Shown piece by piece: positions 1-5,641 of a stretch of DNA of 6,732 nt. The DNA is from JBGTKH01 sp041744735 (GTDB lineage Bacteria > Planctomycetota > Planctomycetia > Pirellulales > Pirellulaceae). Under the pieces are notes generated by a model. It was not told the DNA's origin and ran no database searches. It worked only from the letters and a program-made list of their open reading frames with translations. The DNA lies in the NCBI GenBank assembly GCA_041744735.1, contig JBGTKH010000681.1:1-6732 (forward strand), written 5' to 3'. Positions within the stretch are counted from its first letter, which is position 1. Each line of letters starts with the position of its first letter. Made by a program: the position numbers and the translations under genes.

Positions 1-1023
1 CAGCTTGAAGCGAGCAAGGTGTTTTGCAAGAACATCATGCGCAGTGCCGACGTCTCCACTGCCGACTATCGCGTCTTCCGCGACGCCAACAGCGCCCGGC
101 GGTACATCAAGGACCGCTTCCCCGAAGAACACAGCGTCTCAATCGTCGTCAAGGCCGACGGCCTCGCGTCGGGCAAAGGGGTGTTCGTCTGCTCGACGCA
201 CGATCAGGCGCTCGAAGCGATCGACCGCATCGCGCAGGTGAAAGAGTTCGGCGCCGCTGGCGATCAGCTCGTGATTGAAGAACGCCTCATCGGCCAAGAG
301 GCGAGCATTTTTGCGATCACCGATGGGCGAACGATCGTCACGCTGCCGCCGGCGCAAGACCACAAGCCGGCGTTCGACGGCGACAAAGGCCCGAACACCG
401 GCGGCATGGGTGCGTACTGTCCGACACCGCTGGTGAGCGACGAAATGTTGCGCTGGGTCGACGAGCACGTGCTGGTCCCCACAGTGCACGCGATGAAACG
501 CGCGCGGCAGCCGTTCCGCGGTGTCTTGTACGCGGGCTTGATGGTCACGCACCAAGGGCCGAAGGTATTGGAATACAATGTGCGCTTCGGCGATCCCGAA
601 TGCCAGCCGCTGCTGATGCGGTTGAAGTCTGATTTGCTCGACGTGCTAGAGGCGACCGTCGATGGTCGGCTGGACGAAATCGAGCCGCTGGAGTGGGACC
701 CGCGCCCTGCGGTGTGCGTGGTCATGGCCAGCGAAGGCTATCCCGGTCCGTATGAACGCGGCAAGCCAATTCGCGGTTTAGACGAAGCGGCACAGTTGCC
801 CAACGTGAAAGTCTTCCACGCCGGCACAGCTACGGTGGATGGCCAAGTCGTGACCAACGGCGGCCGAGTGCTGGGCGTCACAGCGCTGGGCAGCTCCATC
901 TCCGACGCCAAGCGACAAGCGTACTCGGCGGTCAAGTGCATTCGCTGGCAAGGCGCATGGTGCCGCAAGGACATCTCGGACAAGGCGCTGCTGAAGCCAA
1001 AGGAAGACCGCGGAAACAAATAG
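1..1023 (+). CDS. purD: Phosphoribosylamine--glycine ligase (GARS), 5'-truncated by the window edge
   Basis: PurD joins glycine to 5-phosphoribosylamine using ATP, giving GAR in the second step of cytosolic de novo purine synthesis. The reading frame is open from base 1 and gives 340 residues to a TAG stop; full-length PurD is about 420-430, so roughly 85-90 N-terminal residues lie outside the window and the ATG at base 19 or later is not the true start. The ATP-grasp signatures are plain: KADGLASGKGV (visible residues 51-61), QDHKPAFDGDKGPNTGGMGA (119-138) and the metal/ATP-binding EYNVRFGDPE (191-200). The C-terminal domain has VFHAGT, VTNGGRVLGVTALG and the terminal CRKDI block. A short charged tail (LLKPKEDRGNK) follows the point where many PurD proteins stop. 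The next gene starts 36 nt downstream on the same strand, so read-through transcription is plausible. Family identity is secure. Confidence 0.97.
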   Translation, partial: QLEASKVFCKNIMRSADVSTADYRVFRDANSARRYIKDRFPEEHSVSIVVKADGLASGKGVFVCSTHDQALEAIDRIAQVKEFGAAGDQLVIEERLIGQEASIFAITDGRTIVTLPPAQDHKPAFDGDKGPNTGGMGAYCPTPLVSDEMLRWVDEHVLVPTVHAMKRARQPFRGVLYAGLMVTHQGPKVLEYNVRFGDPECQPLLMRLKSDLLDVLEATVDGRLDEIEPLEWDPRPAVCVVMASEGYPGPYERGKPIRGLDEAAQLPNVKVFHAGTATVDGQVVTNGGRVLGVTALGSSISDAKRQAYSAVKCIRWQGAWCRKDISDKALLKPKEDRGNK

Positions 1024-1045
1024 GCACGCGATGCGTTTTGAGAAC

Positions 1046-1051
1046 AAGGAA
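1046..1051 (+). promoter_or_regulatory. Shine-Dalgarno site of the asparagine-synthetase-like gene
   Basis: AAGGAA lies 8 nt before the ATG at 1060. An in-frame TGA at 1039-1041 leaves no room for a longer protein, so together they fix the start. This matters because the start decides that the protein has no N-terminal cysteine. Confidence 0.6.
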
Positions 1052-1059
1052 CCCAATCG

Positions 1060-2388
1060 ATGCTCAGCAGCGCGCCTGTCGAGCGGCTGGTGAATTTGCT
1101 CGACCCGGCCGCAAATTTGATTTTCAACATGACGCTGGACGCGGCTGTCCAATGCGTCGGCACGGGGCGGCCTGAGCAAGTGCGGCAGATCGACGGTCAA
1201 TTTGCGCTCGTTCACAAACAGGGGATCATTATCCGGATGGCACGCTCGATTGGGCGTCCGATGCGGTATTTTCTAGCCAAGCGAACCGCAGGGCCGTGCC
1301 TGGTGATCGGCGAGCGCATCGACGAGATTCTGGCCTTCCTGCGAACGGAAGGACTCGCGGATCAATTTCATCCGTCTTACACGCGGATGGTGCCCGCCCA
1401 CCATATTACCGAATTGTCGTTGGTCGGCTGCCCAGACCCCAATCCGACATACACCCGCTACTTGGCGCCCAAGCGAAACGGGCTTTGTGCGGACATCGAC
1501 GAAATCGGGCGCGCGTACGTCGGCGCACTGGCCGAAGAGCTTGATCGTTGGCTCGACAAAATTGAATCACGTGCTCCCATCGGCGTCCTCTTTTCCGGAG
1601 GCGTCGATAGCGGCGCACTGTTTCTGCTGCTGTATCACTTGTTGCTCCGACGCGGACAAGCACCGGCGCGACTTAAGGCGTTCACGCTCGCCGTCGAGGG
1701 ACGCGGGACGGATGTGGCGCAGGCACAGCAATTTCTCGATGAGCTAAACCTGGGAATGTTTTTGGAAACGATCGAGGTTGGGCAGCAGGAACTAGACGTT
1801 GCCGGCGCGATTCGCGTGATTGAAGATTATAAGCCCCTCGATGTCCAGTCGGCAACGATGGCCTTGGCATTGTGCCGGGGCATTCGCCGGCGCTACGCGG
1901 ACTGGAAATATCTGGTCGACGGCGATGGCGGCGACGAAAACCTGAAAGACTATGCGATCGAAGAGAATCCCGAGCTGACGATTCGCAGCGTCCTGAATAA
2001 CTCCATGCTTTACCATGAAGGCTGGGGGATTGACGCGGTCAAACACTCGTTGACGTATTCCGGCGGGCAAAGTCGCGGGCACGTGCGCACCTATGCGCCA
2101 GCTCGGCAATGCGGCTTTGTGGGGTTCAGTCCCTACGCACTGCCCAATGTGATCGAGGTTGCCGAGAGCATCCCGTTTGTGGAACTCACGAAGTGGGACC
2201 ACCAGCGGTTGTACGCGCTGAAGGGTGAAGTGGTTCGCCGCGGCATCGAGGCAATCACTGGGCTGACGATGCCGGTATTTCAAAAGCGCCGCTTTCAACG
2301 TGGTGCCATCGACGAAGATTCGTTTGGCGATATCTTTCCGGCGGAAGAGACAGCGTATCGCAAAATCCTGGCAGGCTTCCATGAATGA
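1060..2388 (+). CDS. Asparagine-synthetase-like ATP-dependent amide ligase with degenerate glutaminase domain
   Basis: This 442-residue protein has the AsnB C-terminal ATP-pyrophosphatase domain: the PP-loop SGGVDS at residues 179-184, DGDGGDENLKDY at 287-298 in the place of the AsnB SGEGADE..GGY segment, and a C-terminal QKRRFQRGA stretch (408-416) resembling the AsnB RxKxxF..G region. In the family this domain adenylates a carboxylate and passes it to an amine. Residues about 43-135 still look like the back half of a class II glutaminase (DGQFALV, ARSIGRPMRYF, GERIDEILAF), but the protein begins MLSSAP, has no catalytic Cys2 and lacks about the first 40 residues of that fold. It should therefore use free ammonia or another amine, as beta-lactam synthetase and carbapenam synthetase do. 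It is shorter than usual AsnB (about 550-630). Its stop overlaps the radical SAM start by 8 nt. Asparagine formation is possible, but the context favours a specialised ligase; the substrate is unknown. Confidence 0.88.
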   Translation: MLSSAPVERLVNLLDPAANLIFNMTLDAAVQCVGTGRPEQVRQIDGQFALVHKQGIIIRMARSIGRPMRYFLAKRTAGPCLVIGERIDEILAFLRTEGLADQFHPSYTRMVPAHHITELSLVGCPDPNPTYTRYLAPKRNGLCADIDEIGRAYVGALAEELDRWLDKIESRAPIGVLFSGGVDSGALFLLLYHLLLRRGQAPARLKAFTLAVEGRGTDVAQAQQFLDELNLGMFLETIEVGQQELDVAGAIRVIEDYKPLDVQSATMALALCRGIRRRYADWKYLVDGDGGDENLKDYAIEENPELTIRSVLNNSMLYHEGWGIDAVKHSLTYSGGQSRGHVRTYAPARQCGFVGFSPYALPNVIEVAESIPFVELTKWDHQRLYALKGEVVRRGIEAITGLTMPVFQKRRFQRGAIDEDSFGDIFPAEETAYRKILAGFHE

Positions 2389-3325
2389 CGTCGCGCTGCA
2401 AACCGTCGCGAAAATCGATCTGGCGCGTGCGCCGAAGAATGACGTCTCCGTGGATCGCTCGTACGCCTTTTTCGTCGAGGCGGAGCACACGGCCGACGGA
2501 GTCGTCGAAAATGTGGCCACAATTTTTTTAGCGAACCGAGAGTGCCCGTATCGTTGCCTGATGTGCGACTTATGGCGGAACACGACAGATGTGTCTGTTC
2601 CCAGGGGAGCGATTCCGCGGCAAATCGATTACGCACTCGACCGGCTCCCGCCCGCTCAGCACGTAAAACTCTACAACAGCGGAAATTTTTTCGACGCAAA
2701 GGCGATACCGCGAGCCGATTTTCCGCCGATCGCCCGTCGCGTGGGCAGTTTCAAGACTGTCATCGTCGAGAATCATCCGAATCTCTGCCGCGGCCAGTGT
2801 CTCGACTTTCGCGATCTATTGCCGACAAAATTGGAAATTGCGATGGGGTTGGAAACAGTGCATCCGAAGGTTCTCCCAGCGCTCGGCAAGCGCATGACGC
2901 TGGCCGATTTTGAACGCGCGACGCAATTTCTGACGCGGCACGAAATCGCTGTCCGTGCGTTCATTCTGCTGCCGGCGCCATTTCTGGACGACGACGAAGG
3001 GACCGCGTGGGCGATTCGCTCGATGGAATTCGCGTTTGCGGCCGGCGTTAACTGTTGTAGTCTCATTCCAACCCGCGCCGACAGCGGCGTCATGCGGCGG
3101 CTCTCGGACCAAGGCTTGTTGCATCCGGCCCGCTTGGCGTCATTAGAAGTGGCGCAGGAAGCTGGTCTGCAATTGCGCCGCGGACGAGTCTTTGTGGACC
3201 TTTGGGACGTCGAGCGATTGGCGTCGTGTCAGCAGTGCGGAGCATGGCGGATTGCCAGGCTGCGGAATATGAATCTTACTCAAAAAGTCCCGCCCGCGAT
3301 CTCGTGTAACTGTGGCGCCGGATGA
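2381..3325 (+). CDS. Radical SAM enzyme, RaSEA (archaeosine synthase)/Elp3-like
   Basis: This is a 314-residue radical SAM protein. C55, C59 and C62 form the CxxxCxxC cluster motif (CPYRCLMC) for a [4Fe-4S] cluster that cleaves S-adenosylmethionine. Downstream come blocks that, from memory, resemble the RaSEA/TIGR01210 group: NSGNFFD (99-105, like SGSFFD), VIVENHP (127-133, like VESRP), LEIAMGLETV (151-160, like VAIGLES) and FILLPAPFLDDDE (194-206, like LLLKPPFL). The C-terminus carries C283-x2-C286 and C309-x-C311, which could bind zinc or a second cluster. I chose ATG 2381 because it overlaps the preceding stop by 8 nt and the protein starts just ahead of the core; an in-frame ATG at 2300 would add 27 basic residues lying entirely inside the upstream gene. 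The SD is weak (AGG at 2373-2375), consistent with translational coupling. Its stop forms an ATGA with the next start. The reaction and substrate cannot be read from sequence; a tRNA base is not implied. Confidence 0.88.
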   Translation: MNDVALQTVAKIDLARAPKNDVSVDRSYAFFVEAEHTADGVVENVATIFLANRECPYRCLMCDLWRNTTDVSVPRGAIPRQIDYALDRLPPAQHVKLYNSGNFFDAKAIPRADFPPIARRVGSFKTVIVENHPNLCRGQCLDFRDLLPTKLEIAMGLETVHPKVLPALGKRMTLADFERATQFLTRHEIAVRAFILLPAPFLDDDEGTAWAIRSMEFAFAAGVNCCSLIPTRADSGVMRRLSDQGLLHPARLASLEVAQEAGLQLRRGRVFVDLWDVERLASCQQCGAWRIARLRNMNLTQKVPPAISCNCGAG

Positions 3326-4905
3326 TTCAACTGGATGCGGACATTGCGATTCTTGGTTCGGGTTTCGCCGGCAGCATCACCGCGCTGCTCTGCGAGCGCA
3401 TCGGCCGCTCGGTGGTGTTGATTGATCGGCAGAGCCATCCCCGGTTTGCGATCGGCGAATCGTCAACGCCGATTGCCGATTTCGTACTGCGTGACTTGGC
3501 GCACAAGTACGACCTGCTGCGACTCGCACCGCTGTCGAGTTACGGCACGTGGCAAGAAGCCTATCCAGAAATCGGATGCGGTCTGAAACGCGGCTTCAGC
3601 TATTTTCGGCACGAACCGAACGAGCCGTTTACGCCAGCCAAGCGACATCGCAATGAATTGCTGGTCGCCGCCAGCAGCGACGACTATCATGCCGACACGC
3701 ACTGGCTGCGTGCTGACGTCGACGGTTTCTTGGCCAAGGAAGTGCAGGATTCCAGAGTGCCGTTCCTCGATCACACGCAGGTAACGCCGTCCAGTGACGG
3801 GGTGGTCTGGCGTCTTGCCGGTCATCGCAATGAGGAACCAGTCTACATTAGCGCTCGCTTCGTCATTGATGCGACGGGGGCGACTGGACCAATCCTCAAG
3901 GCCTTGGCAATTCCCTGGCAAACGACGTCGCTCCTCACGAACTCGCGCGCCATTTATGGACACTTTTCTGGCGTCCGTCCTTGGCGCGAACTTTTGGCGG
4001 TTGCCGGTGAAAATCTCGACGAGCATCCATTTCGCTGCGATCGTTCGGCCCTGCATCAGATTGTTGACGAGGGTTGGATGTGGCAGTTGCGATTCAACAA
4101 CGGCATCACGAGTGCGGGCGTGGTGTTTGACGCGACGACGAGCGAGGCCACGCTGCTTCCCGCGGAACGACGGTGGAACGATTGGTTGCAGAGTTACCCT
4201 TCGCTGTCAAAGCAGTTTGCGAACGCGCGGCTCGAAACACCCGCCACGGGATTGCAGAGCACTGGGAGAATGCAGCGGCTGGCCGCGAGGTTCGTTGGAC
4301 GAAATTGGGCCTTGCTGCCGCACACGGCCGGTTTCATCGACCCGCTGCACAGTACCGGTATCGCGCACAGCCTGTGCGGTGTTGAGCGGCTGGTTTCTCT
4401 CCTCGAGTGTCACTGGCAGGCCGACTCGCTCGATAAACAGTTACAACAGTACGAGCGAACTCTACGAAACGAGTTCGCACTGATCGACAAGCTGGTGTGC
4501 GGCTGTTATCGGTCGCGGCAGTTGTTTCCGGCCTTTGTCGCTTGGACGATGCTGTACTTTGCTGCGGCGACGACGTATGAACAACGCCGCGCACAAAACG
4601 ACATCTTGCCTGGCGCGGCGTTCTTGTGCGCGGACGACTCGGCTTTGACCTCTACCGTCGATCGATTGTGGGCGCGTTTGCACAACTTGCTCGCCGGTCC
4701 AGCCAGCGAACAAGAAATTGAACAATTCGAGCAAGACCTGGCCGCCGCAATCCGGCCCTTCAACACCGCCGGGCTCTGTGATCCGCGAGCCAACAACTTG
4801 TATCGCTACACGGCCGCACCGCGGGCGCGTCGCCGCCCGATTCAAGGCAATTGCTCAGCGTTGCAGCGTCAGGGCTCCTCATCGCTTAGCAAGTCTTCGC
4901 CATAG
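3322..4905 (+). CDS. FAD-dependent oxidoreductase of the flavin-dependent (tryptophan) halogenase fold
   Basis: This 527-residue flavoprotein has an N-terminal Rossmann GSGFAG at 12-17 after the first beta strand, FAIGESSTP at 42-50 (halogenase-type GES..P), HWLRADVDGFLAKEV (127-141), VIDATGATG (181-189) and GFIDPLHSTGI (337-347), which matches the FAD/chloride-site DPL.STG segment of halogenases. Two hallmarks are altered. The WxWxIP motif reads WMWQLR (252-257). By eye alignment the catalytic Lys79 of PrnA falls on Ser93 in GLKRGFSYF (87-95), although K89 is close by. The Glu346 position of PrnA is His343. Halogenases use reduced flavin and O2 to form HOCl; this protein could instead be an oxidase, dehydrogenase or monooxygenase. 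The ATG overlaps the radical SAM stop by 4 nt with no clear SD, implying coupling. The last 30 residues are Arg/Ser/Gln-rich, and their final codons overlap the convergent YacP-like gene by 37 nt. Confidence 0.85.
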   Translation: MIQLDADIAILGSGFAGSITALLCERIGRSVVLIDRQSHPRFAIGESSTPIADFVLRDLAHKYDLLRLAPLSSYGTWQEAYPEIGCGLKRGFSYFRHEPNEPFTPAKRHRNELLVAASSDDYHADTHWLRADVDGFLAKEVQDSRVPFLDHTQVTPSSDGVVWRLAGHRNEEPVYISARFVIDATGATGPILKALAIPWQTTSLLTNSRAIYGHFSGVRPWRELLAVAGENLDEHPFRCDRSALHQIVDEGWMWQLRFNNGITSAGVVFDATTSEATLLPAERRWNDWLQSYPSLSKQFANARLETPATGLQSTGRMQRLAARFVGRNWALLPHTAGFIDPLHSTGIAHSLCGVERLVSLLECHWQADSLDKQLQQYERTLRNEFALIDKLVCGCYRSRQLFPAFVAWTMLYFAAATTYEQRRAQNDILPGAAFLCADDSALTSTVDRLWARLHNLLAGPASEQEIEQFEQDLAAAIRPFNTAGLCDPRANNLYRYTAAPRARRRPIQGNCSALQRQGSSSLSKSSP

Positions 4906-5546
4906 CCCGGCGGAAAGGGATTGGCGATGTCTTCGTAGCCCGTATCGCTCGGTTTGGCGATATCGGCGGGCGGCGTACTCTCGTCGTCGGTTGAAGACGA
5001 TTCAGTGACTGCGTCGAACGTCGTCTCTGCCTGCAAGTCTTCCAGCGAGAATTCGCCGAATTGCTTGAGCCACCATTGCACTTCTTCCTCCGAAAGCGGC
5101 GCTCGCGGCTTGGCGTCGGCTGGGGCGCTGGACCGTTCACCGGCTCGACGTTGCCGCACGACCTCGGCATACCACACTTCGCTATCGATCGCGATCGCTT
5201 TGCGACGCCGGGCGGCGCGTTGAAGGCGATGGTCGCTGGAGACGACGGTCAGGCGTCGCGGTGCAGCATCGGCCCGAATCAACTCTTCGATCAAGTCATC
5301 CGCGTCCTCATACTCGGCGGCGAATTTCACCGTCAGCCCTTGATACTTGATTGTCCACGGCAAACCGGGCGGGGCGTTCTTCGCGTCAAACACAATCGTC
5401 GTGTACTCGCGCTCGCCCGGATCGATGGCCTCAGCCAGAAAGTGCAGCAGCGCGTATCGCGATCTTTCAAGCGTCGCCGGCCCGCGCCCGTGTCCAAACA
5501 GGCCCGTCACGTTTAGCAAATTGTATCCGTCGATCAGCAAAGCCAT
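4869..5546 (-). CDS. YacP-like NYN-domain (PIN-like) RNase family protein
   Basis: This 225-residue protein opens with LLIDGYN (3-9), the diagnostic start of the YacP/NYN domain (PIN-like nuclease fold). Further acidic residues expected at the metal site are D54 (IVFDAKN), D81, D83 and D84 (EYEDADDLIEEL) and D105 (VVSSDHRLQ). Bacillus YacP (Rae1) is a ribosome-associated endoribonuclease, and a similar RNA-cleaving role is plausible here, but the biological target is unknown. After the domain (about 1-135) come a linker rich in Ala and Pro, a short LSEEEVQWWLKQFGEFSLEDL helix-like block (151-171) and a strongly acidic, low-complexity tail (175-225) that is probably disordered. The ATG at 5546 immediately precedes the diagnostic strand; GGGGA (5561-5557) lies 10 nt upstream. 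The gene converges on the flavoprotein gene with a 37-nt overlap and lies 95 nt downstream of the broken glycosyltransferase gene on the same strand. It is probably a housekeeping gene unrelated to the three-gene unit. Confidence 0.88.
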   Translation of the reverse strand: MALLIDGYNLLNVTGLFGHGRGPATLERSRYALLHFLAEAIDPGEREYTTIVFDAKNAPPGLPWTIKYQGLTVKFAAEYEDADDLIEELIRADAAPRRLTVVSSDHRLQRAARRRKAIAIDSEVWYAEVVRQRRAGERSSAPADAKPRAPLSEEEVQWWLKQFGEFSLEDLQAETTFDAVTESSSTDDESTPPADIAKPSDTGYEDIANPFPPGYGEDLLSDEEP

Positions 5547-5641
5547 GACATGGTTGTCCCCGCCGATAACTCACCATCCCACGGCATCGCGCGAGGAGTC
5601 TTCCCAAGCCTGGGGCATCCAGCGGTCCTGATGCCGATCGA

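Noticed and set aside
2523..2529. Run of seven T just before the radical SAM cysteine motif, a possible slippery site
   Set aside because: The frame continues intact through a full radical SAM core, and no alternative frame downstream makes a meaningful product.
1792..2583. 263-codon open frame on the minus strand opposite the ligase and radical SAM genes
   Set aside because: It is antisense to two genes with clear catalytic motifs and its translation shows no recognisable domain; long antisense frames are expected in GC-rich DNA.
1060..3325. Lasso-peptide or other RiPP cluster based on the AsnB-like protein and radical SAM enzyme
   Set aside because: No RRE/PqqD-like protein, leader peptidase or precursor peptide is seen in the window, and the radical SAM protein has no recognisable SPASM domain; it remains only a possibility outside the window.
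3463..4056. 197-codon minus-strand open frame inside the flavoprotein gene
   Set aside because: It lies opposite the FAD-binding and GES motifs of a well-supported gene and shows no motif of its own.
3794..4483. 229-codon plus-strand open frame in another phase of the flavoprotein gene
   Set aside because: Its Arg/Ser/Thr/Cys-rich translation is typical of an out-of-phase reading of GC-rich coding DNA.
5186..5197. 12-bp perfect palindrome CGATCGCGATCG, containing a HIP1-like GCGATCGC
   Set aside because: It is a single copy inside the YacP-like coding sequence and encodes ordinary residues; there is no repeated set that would suggest a HIP1-type or uptake motif.
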